NCBI RefSeq assembly: GCF_012641095.1
Contig: NZ_JAAVSC010000006.1
Location: 1 to 64,000, forward strand
Origin: Lactobacillus sp. HBUAS51381
GTDB taxonomy: Bacteria; Bacillota; Bacilli; Lactobacillales; Lactobacillaceae
Reading direction: 5' to 3'
Length of the DNA stretch: 64,000 nucleotides
The notes under the pieces were generated by a model that was given only the letters and a program-made list of their open reading frames with translations, was not told the DNA's origin and made no database searches. A program made the position numbers and the translations under genes. This document shows, one piece after another, positions 26,960 to 36,696 of this stretch (the stretch's first letter is position 1; the number at the start of each line of letters is the position of its first letter).

Positions 26960-27532
26960 TTATTTATGATCCCGCCTAGCCGCCAGACGTTCCGCCTTCT
27001 CCTTATTACTGGGGATTTCTGCGTACCCGTCTAAGGCGTTCACGTACCGGGCCATGGCAAACAGGTAGTCCGACAGTCGGTTGAGATACGTCAAAATAGC
27101 GGGATCTAGGGGTTGCACGGCATTTAACGCGACCGCGGCCCGCTCCGCACGGCGGGCCACCGTCCGCGCGTACTGTAAGTTGGCGCCGGCCGGAGAACCA
27201 CCCGGTAGGATAAATTCCTTGAGTTCCGGCGTTTGTGCCGTAAAATCATCCACCCGCGCTTCCAACGCCGTCGTATCGGCGGGCGTCATTTCCTGATGGC
27301 GTTTCACACTGATATCGGCCTCTAGCGCGTACAATTTCCGCTGCACGTCACATAGCTCCACCCGTAGTTGGGCCTGGTCCACCTTCAAGCTCGTCACGAC
27401 CACACCCAAGTAGGATTGCAGCTCGTCAATCTCACCCAGCGCGACAATCTGAGCATCCGTTTTGGCGACCATCCGACCACTCACTTGCTTGGTCATCCCC
27501 TGATCGCCGACCCGCGTATAAATCTTCGTCAT
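26960..27532 (-). CDS. Second cob(I)alamin adenosyltransferase
   Basis: 190-residue PduO-type adenosyltransferase: YTRVGDQGMTKQVSG N-terminal ATP site, YARTVARRAERAAVALN near residue 125, RLSDYLFAMARYVN. It differs clearly from pduO (8878-9468). It follows the B12-dependent ribonucleotide reductase by 24 nt with SD AAAGGAG, so it most likely supplies adenosylcobalamin to that enzyme, while pduO serves the microcompartment. Confidence 0.92.
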   Translation of the reverse strand: MTKIYTRVGDQGMTKQVSGRMVAKTDAQIVALGEIDELQSYLGVVVTSLKVDQAQLRVELCDVQRKLYALEADISVKRHQEMTPADTTALEARVDDFTAQTPELKEFILPGGSPAGANLQYARTVARRAERAAVALNAVQPLDPAILTYLNRLSDYLFAMARYVNALDGYAEIPSNKEKAERLAARRDHK

Positions 27533-27556
27533 TGGCGTCTCCTTTCGCCCGGTAAC

Positions 27557-29806
27557 CTATCTGATTGGGCAAGCCCCGCCGGCACAGTCAGACTGGTCCA
27601 CCAGTTCAACATCCTTCTGATCGTGATGTCCCGTCAACTCGGCAAATTTCTTCGCCACGTCACCCGTAATTTGGGCGCAGTGCTGTTGGTAAGTCGCCGC
27701 ATCGATCGGTTCCTTAGGTGCCTGCTTGAAGTCGGCCCCGCTGTATGGCAACAGGGAGGTTGACTTGATGGCGTTGCGGTACTGACGCAAGAGGCCACTG
27801 ATCTGGTCCCCCTCTTCCGGCTGGAAGGTCACCGTGCAACTCACGGCGTTATCCGACCAATACTTCTGCAGGAAGGCCTGGGTCGCAAATTGTTCAGCCA
27901 TCGACACCTCACCCGCGGAGGCAAAGGCCGGATTATCGGCGTGGGCGGCCTTCACGGGGAACTCCACACACATCGTGTTCTGGCTGTAAACGTCGGGTTC
28001 CACCTTGTAGCCACAAGCGCGAAGGGCCGGCAGTAAGGGATCGCTATCCTGGAACCGAATCCGTTGAATCAGGTAACGGGCATAGTGGAAATGCATCCCC
28101 TCGGAGACCCCGGCCAACTTGGCCACCGTCCCGGACGGCTTAACCGTGGTGTGCTTAATCGACGGCTGACACCCCAGCGTCTTAGAATACGCCGCATCCG
28201 CAGCGACCACCGCTTGATACAGGTCATTGACCCGGTCGACGGCGAGCTGATTGTAAACGGGTCGCTGAACGGTCGTGCCATCGGCCAACGTCTGCGTTTC
28301 AAAGCCGGTCACGACCCGCTGCTTGAAGGTCTTTAGAATCCAGTCCTGAATTCCGGACATGGACACGCCAATCCGCCGATTCTTCTGAATGGCCTTGCGT
28401 GAGACCTCCCAGTCGTAGTGGCTAAACGTGACCCGCTTCGTGTACCGGGCGCCCAGTCCAAACGCGTCTTCCAACGGCCAGCCCTGTTCCTCGGCGACGC
28501 TAGGAAAGACTTCAAAGAGGTTGCAGGGTTCGCCATTACTCAGCGAGATTTCACCACACGGATTGGTGCCTTCAACCGCGCCATCAATCCCTTCCTGCCG
28601 ACCATCGACTAGGCGGCCATAGTTCCGCGATAGCTCGAGATTCACGATCCCGGGTTCCCCATTTTGTTGAATGGCCGCGGCCACGGGTTGGTAGTCGTTA
28701 AATTGTTGATCCACGGCGACACTGTTGTTGGAGGCCCAGCGGTGATGGTAGAGCTTAGCCTTGTCTTGCTTCATGGTAATAAAATCTTGGTCGGCGGCAC
28801 CGCCCAGGGCGAGTTCGGCCGAGCGCCGGACGTTACCCGCAACTACCGTTTTACCAATCAAGTTACCCATATCGGTACAGTCGACGGCGGTTAGATCACG
28901 GCCGACCGCGTCATTCAAGATCTGGTTAATATCGAAGAGCATTTCAACCAGTGGCATGGGGCCAGAAGCGGTCCCGCCAAAACCGTGAATGGGCGCATCC
29001 TTGGGCCGAATATCGCTAATGTCCAAGACCACCTGTCGCTGATGCGTGGGATTGCTGGCATCGAAGTGCGCGTCGATCAGATTGGCATTGGCCAGTACCC
29101 AGCCTTCCCGCGTATCCGGTAACCGGTAGTAGCGGGCATTGGCCAGCGTGTGGTCGCGCAACCATTCGGTCCGGTCAACGGCGCCGAGAGCCACCGAATC
29201 CGCGTAGGAGGCACTCGCGGCGTCAATCACAATCGTCAGGTCAATCTGCCGGTCAACCCGCGGCATCTGGCGAACATTGTCGGGCGTCACGGAAAAGCCG
29301 ACCCCGCCGCCCTTCATGAGTTGATCGAACATGAAGGAAAACGGCATGGAGACCGCGACCTGATTGGCCGTCAGGTAGTCGGGAACGATGTGACTGTCCC
29401 CATAGGCCTGGGGCCGAATCGCCACAAACCAACAGTTGTTCAGCGCATCCCCGTTGCGGTGCTGGTAATCGGTGCCGGAGATCCAAAGATTCCGACCGGA
29501 TGGTGTGGCGGCTAGGCCGTAGATCAGCCGAAATAAGCGTTGGGCCTCCTGCGTCAAGTCAGCCCGTACTTGGGCGTCCGCCGTCCCATCGTGCAATCGA
29601 GGGTCGAGGTTAATGTTGCCCTCCACCACGCGTTTAACCGTCTCGGGCCATTCCTCGGTCCGATTCTGTTCCGACAGCCAACGGGCGTAGGTCCGCTTGT
29701 AGGTCACCCATCCCAGTTCACCCCAATGCGGCGTCACCTCGCGTTCAGTCTGGGCGATAAAGTCCGCCGTTAATGTGATTTTTGTGGCCATTGCTGCAGT
29801 CATCAT
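27557..29806 (-). CDS. Adenosylcobalamin-dependent ribonucleoside-triphosphate reductase
   Basis: Class II monomeric RNR (RtpR/NrdJ), 749 residues from the ATG at 29806 (MMTAAMATKITLTADF), very like the L. leichmannii enzyme. I chose this start because GGGAG lies 8 nt upstream; the frame stays open to 29905 but that part crosses the NrdR boxes. Active-site cysteines lie in NNCWFVAIRP and NPCGEISLSNGEPCN; the C-terminal redox pair is in DCAGGACPIR. It reduces NTPs to dNTPs using thioredoxin and B12, without oxygen. The gene is far longer than usual for a lone RNR but normal for this class. Confidence 0.96.
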   Translation of the reverse strand: MMTAAMATKITLTADFIAQTEREVTPHWGELGWVTYKRTYARWLSEQNRTEEWPETVKRVVEGNINLDPRLHDGTADAQVRADLTQEAQRLFRLIYGLAATPSGRNLWISGTDYQHRNGDALNNCWFVAIRPQAYGDSHIVPDYLTANQVAVSMPFSFMFDQLMKGGGVGFSVTPDNVRQMPRVDRQIDLTIVIDAASASYADSVALGAVDRTEWLRDHTLANARYYRLPDTREGWVLANANLIDAHFDASNPTHQRQVVLDISDIRPKDAPIHGFGGTASGPMPLVEMLFDINQILNDAVGRDLTAVDCTDMGNLIGKTVVAGNVRRSAELALGGAADQDFITMKQDKAKLYHHRWASNNSVAVDQQFNDYQPVAAAIQQNGEPGIVNLELSRNYGRLVDGRQEGIDGAVEGTNPCGEISLSNGEPCNLFEVFPSVAEEQGWPLEDAFGLGARYTKRVTFSHYDWEVSRKAIQKNRRIGVSMSGIQDWILKTFKQRVVTGFETQTLADGTTVQRPVYNQLAVDRVNDLYQAVVAADAAYSKTLGCQPSIKHTTVKPSGTVAKLAGVSEGMHFHYARYLIQRIRFQDSDPLLPALRACGYKVEPDVYSQNTMCVEFPVKAAHADNPAFASAGEVSMAEQFATQAFLQKYWSDNAVSCTVTFQPEEGDQISGLLRQYRNAIKSTSLLPYSGADFKQAPKEPIDAATYQQHCAQITGDVAKKFAELTGHHDQKDVELVDQSDCAGGACPIR

Positions 29807-29831
29807 ATCAATCGCTCCCATCATTAAGAAT

Positions 29832-29879
29832 GCACCATATATGGTACCAAGATTCCGAAACGAATACAATATATGGAAA
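29832..29879. promoter_or_regulatory. Tandem NrdR-box-like sites
   Basis: GCACCATATATGGTAC (29832-29847) and TACAATATATGGAAA (29865-29879) share the NrdR core A-TATAT-GG and are about 32 bp apart centre to centre, three helical turns, as in known NrdR regions. They lie 26-73 nt before the RNR start. The stretch 29880-30198 upstream holds AT-rich sequence and no gene. Confidence 0.6.
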
Positions 29880-30193
29880 AAGCAAATTGTCCCTAGACAT
29901 TTCACTCCGACCCGCTATGTAACATAGTTAACAGATAGAACACAAGTTTTCTTACTGAGCGGTTAATTGTAAGTGGGCAAAAATCACCGTCTCCGACTAA
30001 CCGGGTTGCCACCGCTATTAATAACTGGAGATCTCCCCCACGAGTAAACGACCGGCCCTGACGATCGTTCAATTGGTCATAATTTTAATGCGCGCCCGGA
30101 AAATTTTTTTATTTTGAATCATCGTACACGAAAAGAGCCTTCAAGATATGAACCCCCTAGATATGGGAGCTCCCCGTGACACGATCCCAGAGA

Positions 30194-30226
30194 CACAAAA
30201 AGTCGGCGACCGACGTCACCGACTTT
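30194..30226 (-). terminator. Intrinsic terminator of the WxL protein gene
   Basis: AAAGTCGG/CCGACTTT stem (30226-30219 with 30206-30199) and five T on the minus strand, 86 nt past the stop. Confidence 0.7.
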
Positions 30227-30312
30227 AGCGTAATGCTCCTTTTTAAGCTTTCCCCAACTTTCCGTTCACTAACGAACGGCTAAAACCATACTCGTTTGAC
30301 CATCACACTGTC

Positions 30313-32529
30313 CTAAGTCTGCTCAGAATTAATCAGTGTCCAGTTAATTTGACTCTTATATGTTGCCGAAGACTGTAGCGCGTCCGCATCCAAATCCAGC
30401 AGGAGGCCCTGACTCGCTGTCCAGTCCCCCGTCACGTTGGTGGTCGCGTCACTCCCATCAGCCGCATGACGCATCACGGGGGCGGCTGCCTCGGACAACG
30501 CCGTCTGCTGCGTCCCATTGACGTAGACTAAGTGTCCCGCCAACGCGTTGCCCGCATCGTCCGCCAGAGGTGTCGCCGCCGCCGTTAGCTGCCAACCGTT
30601 GCCACTAGCGCGGGTATCCTGAATCACAATCGAGAGATCACTCGAACTATCGCGTGCGACCAATTGCTGGGCACCCGTCAGCTGGGCTTGGTACCGCGCC
30701 GCACCGCTTATCGTCTGAAATTTCAGCTCACCCACCGTGATGACGACCTCACCCACGTTGGAAAGGGCGCCCGTGGTTTTATCCTCAGCCGTCAGATCGA
30801 GCACGTTGGCCCCCGGCTGTAGCTTATCGGCGGGAACCGAAACCGAGAAATGCCCCGCCGCATCGCTGGTTGCCAAGTCGGTATCCGACAAGTCTGTGTC
30901 GTCATTCAGCTTTCCGTGGATCACGAGGTTACTGTTGGTCACCGCATTGGCCGTGTCCGTCACGGTTCCGGTGACCGGCACGTCAACCGTCCCACTGGCT
31001 GAAATCGCCGTCTTATCCGTGGCCAAATGTAGCGTCGACGGACTGACGGTGAAGCCCGGCATCGTCGCCTGGACAATGGCATTACTCCCCCGGAAATCAC
31101 TCACGGTGCTGGCCGCGGTCGTCGCAGAGTTAACGTCCGCCGCCGTGCCCGTCAGCGTAATCGTAGCGGTCTGATTGCCTCCGTTTAAATCCTTTAAGTC
31201 AATGCCGTTGCCCTGACTCAGGCTATCGAGATCAGCGGCCCCCAGCGTTGTCGAATCACCATTCCCATATTTCACGATGCCCTTAGTCATCGTCAGTCCA
31301 TCGGGAATTTTGAGCAGTGCCTTAATGCCCTGCCAGTCCGCCGAGCCGCTCTCATAATTTGCGTGATACGTCAACGTCACGGGTGAATTGGCGCTAATCT
31401 TATCCCCATCGCTCACGGTCTTCCCGTTCGCCGTCATGTCAGCCGATGCCGTGGCATTAACGAGGTTCGGAATCTGCTCGAACGCCACCATGCTGGCTTC
31501 ACTATAGCTCCCCGTGGCACCGGTAAAGCCCCAATAGGCGGTTCCAGTGCCCTGCGGATCGATGATTCCCGGGTCAACGTCCACACTATTCGTCTGCCCG
31601 GGCTGACTGGCACCGGTCGTCGGATTCTTATCGTTAAACGCATAAGTCATCTTCGCCGCGGTCGTCCCGGACTTCGGCGTATAGGTCAGGGTCAAATGAT
31701 GCCAAGCACCGTCGGACAAGTACTCGAAGTTATTGCCTTGAATAACGCCTTGATGCTTCATTTGAATGTACGAGCTTGTCTTAGTCGTTATAAACGGAAA
31801 AATACCGGTCGTTTCCGACAACGTCTTAGCCAAATACGTCGAGGACTGGGCCGGATAATTCGCCGCGATATGTGGCTCCGTTAGCTTCCCACCAGTCGTA
31901 TCGGTATCAAACGAATCGGCCCCCGTTGTATTCGCCATAGAGGTAGATTTATTGATATACGAATCAAATTCCAACGCCCAGCTGTTCTGAATCGCCGTAC
32001 TGGCCACCGCCGCCGTATCGGTCGTCCCTAGATTGGCAACGCCCCAGACGCCCAAGGTCTCCCCGTATGGCGAGTTCGTGCCAAAATTGGGGGTGGCACT
32101 ATAAGGTGAATCGGCATTTTGAAGAACCAAGGCCATGCCATCCCCGGGGATATCTGCCGGAACATAGGTTAATGTTTTATCATCGTAACCCTTGGACCCG
32201 AAGTTCAGCCACATCGATGCGACCTGCTTCTTATTCAGGTCAAACTTAAAGGCTTCATTCGACCAAATTGATCCCACCTGACCGCTATTGGTCGTGAGTT
32301 CCACGACTTGCGTACCGGGCGACGCCGCATTCGTCCCGTCAGCCACGTGGGCATCGTTATTCGACGAAGTTCCCTTTTGAAAGTAGCTATTGAGGGCTAA
32401 CCCTTGCGGTACCGTGGCTAATCCATTATCAATATCTAACTTATCCGAGGACGCATACCCCGGCTGAATACCACTCAGGCCTAGAAATAAGGCCGCTAAC
32501 CCAGCCACTAGCCATCCTTTTCGTTTCAT
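30313..32529 (-). CDS. Secreted WxL-domain surface protein with L-type lectin-like domain
   Basis: 738 residues from the ATG at 32529 (MKRKGWLVAGLAALFLG), chosen because GGGGGAT lies 5 nt upstream. Signal peptide to about residue 27. Residues about 40-360 resemble a legume-lectin-like beta-sandwich (WALEFDSYINKS, GAWHHLTLTYTPKSG, YWGFTGATG). Ig-like repeats follow (about 365-600). The C-terminal part is a WxL domain (GNGWQLTAAATPL and the final KSQINWTLINS), which binds the Gram-positive cell wall without covalent linkage. WxL proteins usually sit in clusters with DUF916 proteins; this one stands alone. Carbohydrate binding is inferred. Confidence 0.85.
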   Translation of the reverse strand: MKRKGWLVAGLAALFLGLSGIQPGYASSDKLDIDNGLATVPQGLALNSYFQKGTSSNNDAHVADGTNAASPGTQVVELTTNSGQVGSIWSNEAFKFDLNKKQVASMWLNFGSKGYDDKTLTYVPADIPGDGMALVLQNADSPYSATPNFGTNSPYGETLGVWGVANLGTTDTAAVASTAIQNSWALEFDSYINKSTSMANTTGADSFDTDTTGGKLTEPHIAANYPAQSSTYLAKTLSETTGIFPFITTKTSSYIQMKHQGVIQGNNFEYLSDGAWHHLTLTYTPKSGTTAAKMTYAFNDKNPTTGASQPGQTNSVDVDPGIIDPQGTGTAYWGFTGATGSYSEASMVAFEQIPNLVNATASADMTANGKTVSDGDKISANSPVTLTYHANYESGSADWQGIKALLKIPDGLTMTKGIVKYGNGDSTTLGAADLDSLSQGNGIDLKDLNGGNQTATITLTGTAADVNSATTAASTVSDFRGSNAIVQATMPGFTVSPSTLHLATDKTAISASGTVDVPVTGTVTDTANAVTNSNLVIHGKLNDDTDLSDTDLATSDAAGHFSVSVPADKLQPGANVLDLTAEDKTTGALSNVGEVVITVGELKFQTISGAARYQAQLTGAQQLVARDSSSDLSIVIQDTRASGNGWQLTAAATPLADDAGNALAGHLVYVNGTQQTALSEAAAPVMRHAADGSDATTNVTGDWTASQGLLLDLDADALQSSATYKSQINWTLINSEQT

Positions 32530-32760
32530 CTGCAATCCCCCGATTATGCTCATCATTTGTCTCGCGTTTTAACGAACCAAGCGCAATTCATATTATACTA
32601 CCAAACAATCATTAATAAAATAGTTTATGGGAGATAACATTGATAAATCATGAATTGTGTCCTAAATCCCGTGGCACATACAGATCACAATAATTTCATC
32701 CGTCAATTATTATCCACTACGTCCAAAGTGTGGTGTGAAATTTCTAAAGCATTTTGCCAT

Positions 32761-32799
32761 ATAAAAAGGCCCGTCTGCCGCTAAGCACGGTGACGGGTC
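32761..32799 (-). terminator. Terminator of the gat-dagK-rlmD transcript
   Basis: GACCCGTC/GGCCCGTC-type stem (32799-32792 with 32775-32768, one G-U pair) followed by five T on the minus strand, 14 nt after the rlmD stop. Confidence 0.75.
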
Positions 32800-32812
32800 T
32801 TCATCTCTAGAT

Positions 32813-34180
32813 TTACTTTTTAACCAATACCGTGACACTTTCCACGTGGGGTGTTTGAGGGAATTGGTCGACCGGCTGAATCGGCCCGTCGATGACGTAA
32901 CCGAGTTCTTGGAACCGCGTCACATCGCGGACCAACGTGGCCGGGTTACAGCTGACGTAGACGACCTTCTTGGGGCCCATCTTCGCCGTAGAGTCAATCA
33001 GGCTTTCGGCCAGACCCTTACGTGGTGGATCGACCACCACGACGTCGGGCTTGATGCCGGCTTCCTGCCACTTGGCCATCTGGTCTTCGGCCTTGTCGAC
33101 TTCGAAGGTCACGTTGGTCAAATGGTTCTTCTGCGCGTTCACCTTGGCGTCCTCGATGGCTTCGGGGACAATATCGACCCCGTAGACCTGCTTGGCATGC
33201 TTAGCCAAGGCCAGTGAAATCGTCCCGATCCCACAGTAGGCATCGATCACGGTCTCCTCACCGGTCAGGCCGGCCTTGTCGATGGCCATTTGGTAGAGCT
33301 TCTCCGTTTGTTGCGGGTTCACTTGGTAGAAGGACCGCGCCGAAATGGCGAAGGTTAAGCCCAACAGGCTATCCTCAATCGTTGGCTTGCCGTACAACGT
33401 CCGCGTCACGTTCCCCATGATCACGTTGGTCTTCTTGGCGTTGACGTTGAGCACGATGCTGGTGACTTCCGGTAAGGCCTGGTGAATCTGGTCCACCAAT
33501 TGGGCCTGACTCGGCAGCTTCTGCGTCCGGCTAATCAGGACAATCATCATCTCATGGCTGTAGTAACCACGGCGCACCATGATGTTGCGGATGACACCCT
33601 TGTCATTGATCTCGTTGTAGGCGGGAATCTCGAATTGACGGAGGATGTCGCGAACCTTGACGATGGCCGCATCAATGGCGGGATCCTGAATGTAGAAGTC
33701 GGTCAACGGGATAAGTTCGTGGCTGTGTTGCCGGTAAAATCCGGTTTCCAGCTGCCCCTTGATCATCCGGACGGGCACTTGGGCCTTGTTCCGGTACTGG
33801 GTCGGGTTGGCCATGCCCAGCGTTGGCGCCACCTCAACGTCTTGGTGAGCCTTACTGAAGAGTTCGGCAATTTGGTGTTGCTTGAACTTCAGTTGGGCCG
33901 GGTACGCCAGGTGTTGGAGCGGCGCAATCCCCGTCTGCCGGTAAGTCTTGTCCACGTCCTTCACCCGGTCAGGCGATTCCGTTTGCCAGGAAATGGCCCG
34001 CGCAAAGCCGTAGTGGCTCTGAACCTTGGTGACCTGAATCGTCAGTTCTTCGCCGGGTAAGGCGTTTTCGATAAATAATGGGAAGTCATCGACCTTGGCC
34101 ACGCCCATCCCCTGATAGGTCAGGTCGGCAATGGTCACGTCGAGACGTTCGTTCTTTGATACGGGTGCTTTAGTTTTCAT
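32813..34180 (-). CDS. rlmD: 23S rRNA (uracil-C5)-methyltransferase, RlmD/RlmCD family
   Basis: 455 residues: N-terminal TRAM RNA-binding domain (about 8-65) and SAM-dependent methyltransferase domain (VIDAYCGIGTISLALAKHA near 318; catalytic SCNPATLVRDV near 410). It methylates U1939 and, in Firmicutes, probably also U747 of 23S rRNA. The N-terminal Fe-S cysteines found in E. coli RumA are absent (GIAPLQHLAYP in their place), as in other lactobacilli. It lies 63 nt after dagK, behind a hairpin. Confidence 0.9.
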   Translation of the reverse strand: MKTKAPVSKNERLDVTIADLTYQGMGVAKVDDFPLFIENALPGEELTIQVTKVQSHYGFARAISWQTESPDRVKDVDKTYRQTGIAPLQHLAYPAQLKFKQHQIAELFSKAHQDVEVAPTLGMANPTQYRNKAQVPVRMIKGQLETGFYRQHSHELIPLTDFYIQDPAIDAAIVKVRDILRQFEIPAYNEINDKGVIRNIMVRRGYYSHEMMIVLISRTQKLPSQAQLVDQIHQALPEVTSIVLNVNAKKTNVIMGNVTRTLYGKPTIEDSLLGLTFAISARSFYQVNPQQTEKLYQMAIDKAGLTGEETVIDAYCGIGTISLALAKHAKQVYGVDIVPEAIEDAKVNAQKNHLTNVTFEVDKAEDQMAKWQEAGIKPDVVVVDPPRKGLAESLIDSTAKMGPKKVVYVSCNPATLVRDVTRFQELGYVIDGPIQPVDQFPQTPHVESVTVLVKK

Positions 34181-34198
34181 GTGTTCTCCTTAATGAGA

Positions 34199-34236
34199 AA
34201 GGGATTTTGCCCCTAAAATTTCGCGCAAAATCCCTT
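34199..34236 (-). terminator. Hairpin between dagK and rlmD
   Basis: Perfect 12-bp stem (34236-34225 with 34210-34199) and 14-nt loop just before the rlmD Shine-Dalgarno sequence. It is followed by TTTCTC only, so it is either a partial terminator or an mRNA processing/stability element. Confidence 0.5.
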
Positions 34237-34243
34237 CAGTATC

Positions 34244-35257
34244 TTAGTCTTCCGTTGGTTGTTCGCCCGCAGGTAAGTTTTCAACCTGCTTGACGAAACG
34301 TTGTTCTGCTTCCAGAACCTCCGGCGATTCACTGGTGACCGCCGAATCCGGAATGGCGTCGAGGTTGGCATACATTTCAATATGCTGGCCCAGGTTACGG
34401 AACTTCATGGGGGCATCCCCACCGTATTCGCCATCCAAATTAATCATCATCCGCTCCTCGACCGGCTTGGCAACCACCTTGCTGGTCTTCTTGTAAATGA
34501 TGTGGGGATCGTTGATGTGCTTGCCACCGTTTAGAACCAGGCCCATCAACCGCAGAATCTCCGGCATGCTGGCGGTCTTGACGATGATCATGGTGAACTT
34601 CCCGTCATCCAGGGCGGCGTCGGGCACAATCTGCTCGAAGCCCCCGATGGAATTGGTCAGCGCCAAGAGGAACATGGACGCCTTGCCCCGGAAATGGCCG
34701 CCATCGTAGGTCAAATCCATGTCGATGGGTTTGATGCGCGGCAACAGTTCGGCCCCCTTTAACAGGTACGCCAGGTAGCCAAAGATGGACTTCAGGTTCG
34801 ACGGCACGTCGTAGGTTAACTCCGTCAGTAGTCCCCCACCGGCGATGTTAATAAAGTACGAATCGCCCGCCTGGCCAATATCCATCTTAATCGTCTGGTC
34901 CTTCAAGACCACCTTCGCTGCCGCCAACGGATCTTCGCGCGGGATGTGTAACGCCCGGGCATAATCATTCGTGGTACCGGCAGGAATAATGGCCATTTTA
35001 GGACGATGTGGTAATCCAGCAATCCCGTTGACAACCTGATTGATCGTCCCGTCGCCCCCGGCCGCCACGATGAGCTCGAAACCAGCTTTCGCCACCCGAG
35101 TCGCTTCGTTTTGAGCCGAGTTGGGGTCAGCGGTGGTCGCAAAGGCACTCGTCTCGTACCCCGCTTGTTCAAACACCGCTAGAATGTCAATCAGGTCTTT
35201 CTTCAGGGCCTCGCGACCCGAAGTTGGATTATAAATGACCCGTGCCCGTTTACGCAT
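34244..35257 (-). CDS. dagK: Diacylglycerol kinase
   Basis: 337-residue soluble lipid kinase of the DagK/YerQ family that recycles diacylglycerol from lipoteichoic acid synthesis to phosphatidic acid. N-terminal YNPTSGREALKK and the nucleotide-binding AAGGDGTINQVVNG near residue 66 are diagnostic. The Glu/Pro-rich tail is variable. It follows gatB by 17 nt, a common arrangement in lactobacilli and bacilli. Confidence 0.93.
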   Translation of the reverse strand: MRKRARVIYNPTSGREALKKDLIDILAVFEQAGYETSAFATTADPNSAQNEATRVAKAGFELIVAAGGDGTINQVVNGIAGLPHRPKMAIIPAGTTNDYARALHIPREDPLAAAKVVLKDQTIKMDIGQAGDSYFINIAGGGLLTELTYDVPSNLKSIFGYLAYLLKGAELLPRIKPIDMDLTYDGGHFRGKASMFLLALTNSIGGFEQIVPDAALDDGKFTMIIVKTASMPEILRLMGLVLNGGKHINDPHIIYKKTSKVVAKPVEERMMINLDGEYGGDAPMKFRNLGQHIEMYANLDAIPDSAVTSESPEVLEAEQRFVKQVENLPAGEQPTED

Positions 35258-35274
35258 GATGTGCCTCCATTGCT

Positions 35275-36696
35275 CTATTTCTGTAATGCCGTCATTAACA
35301 ATTTGTTAACGACTTGCGGGTTTGCTTGCCCGTGCGTTTGCTTCATAATCTGACCAACCAGGAACCCAACGGCCCGTTTCTTCCCGTTGTTAAAGTCCTC
35401 GATAGATTGCGGGTTCGCCTGCAACACGTCATCGATAATTGGTTGTAACTTGGCGGGATCGGACAGTTGAACCAAGCCGTGCTTCTCGACAAAGGCCTTA
35501 GGTTCTTCGCCATTGGTGATCGCCTTAAAGACCTTCTTGGCCATCTTGCTGGAGATCGTGCCATCGGAAATCAGGTTGATCATCCCGGCCAGGTTTTCTG
35601 GCGTCAACTTCGTGGCCTGTAAGTCCACGTGGTTGTCGTTCAAGTAGGCGTTCACGTCCCCTTGCAGGTAGTTGGCCGCCATCTTCGGATCGGCCTTCAA
35701 GGCCACCGTAGCGTCAAAGAAGTCCGACATTTCCTTGGTCTGGGTGATGACCATGGCGTCATAGTCCGTCAAACCAAGGTCGTTGACGTACCGTTCCCGC
35801 CGCTTGGTTGGCATTTCTGGCATGGCATCGCCCAATTCCTTGATCCAGTCGTCGCTGATGTTTAAGGCTGGCAGGTCGGGTTCTGGGAAGTACCGGTAGT
35901 CATCGGCACCGGCCTTGACCCGCATAAGGATCGTTTCGCCGGTCTTTTCGTCGAAGCGCCGCGTTTCCTGTTGGACGGAACCGCCGGACATCAAGACCTG
36001 TTGTTGCCGCTTTTCTTCGTACTCCAACCCGCGTTGCACGTAGTTAAAGGAGTTCAAGTTCTTCAGCTCGGTCTTGGTCCCAAACTTTTCTTGGCCCACG
36101 GGACGCACGGAAATGTTGACGTCGACCCGCATGGACCCTTCTTCCATCTTCACATCGGAAATCCCGGTAAATTGAATCCGTTGCCGTAGGGCTTCCAGGT
36201 AAGCGTAGGCTTCGGCTGGTGAAGCGATGTCGGGCTTGGACACAATTTCAATCAGTGGGGTCCCCTGCCGGTTCAAATCGACGTAGGAGTAGTCGCGTTC
36301 GTGGGTGTTCTTCCCGGCATCTTCTTCGATATGCATCTCGGAGATCCCGATCTTCTTCTTCACGCCATCGACGTCGACTTCCACCCAGCCGTCATGACCG
36401 ATGGGCTTGTCGGATTGGGTAATCTGGTAAGCCTTCGGGTTATCCGGGTAGAAGTAGTTCTTCCGGTCGAAATGCGTGTGTTGTTCGACCGTGGCGTGTA
36501 AAGCCAGGGCCGCAATGATGCCGTCCGCCACAACACCCTTGTTGGTCGTGGGCAATACCCCAGGGTATCCCCAGTCGATCACGTTGGTGTTGGCGTTAGG
36601 ATCGGCCCCGTAAGCCACGGGGGATGGGCTAAAGATCTTTGAATTGGTCTTTAACTCGATGTGGACTTCTAGTCCAATGGTCGTTTCAAAGTTCAT
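35275..36696 (-). CDS. gatB: Aspartyl/glutamyl-tRNA amidotransferase subunit B
   Basis: 473-residue GatB, which phosphorylates and amidates Glu-tRNA(Gln) or Asp-tRNA(Asn) in complex with GatC and GatA. N-terminal [33 protein letters not shown] and the YDMNRQG-like [15 protein letters not shown] are typical; the C-terminal YqeY-like tail is complete. The start ATG shares a base with the gatA stop (TAATG), indicating coupling. Confidence 0.96.
   Translation of the reverse strand: MNFETTIGLEVHIELKTNSKIFSPSPVAYGADPNANTNVIDWGYPGVLPTTNKGVVADGIIAALALHATVEQHTHFDRKNYFYPDNPKAYQITQSDKPIGHDGWVEVDVDGVKKKIGISEMHIEEDAGKNTHERDYSYVDLNRQGTPLIEIVSKPDIASPAEAYAYLEALRQRIQFTGISDVKMEEGSMRVDVNISVRPVGQEKFGTKTELKNLNSFNYVQRGLEYEEKRQQQVLMSGGSVQQETRRFDEKTGETILMRVKAGADDYRYFPEPDLPALNISDDWIKELGDAMPEMPTKRRERYVNDLGLTDYDAMVITQTKEMSDFFDATVALKADPKMAANYLQGDVNAYLNDNHVDLQATKLTPENLAGMINLISDGTISSKMAKKVFKAITNGEEPKAFVEKHGLVQLSDPAKLQPIIDDVLQANPQSIEDFNNGKKRAVGFLVGQIMKQTHGQANPQVVNKLLMTALQK

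Noticed and set aside
30737-31174. Long antisense frame within the WxL gene
   Set aside because: It lies opposite a well-supported CDS, with low-complexity Val/Ser/Thr composition caused by the sense codon use.
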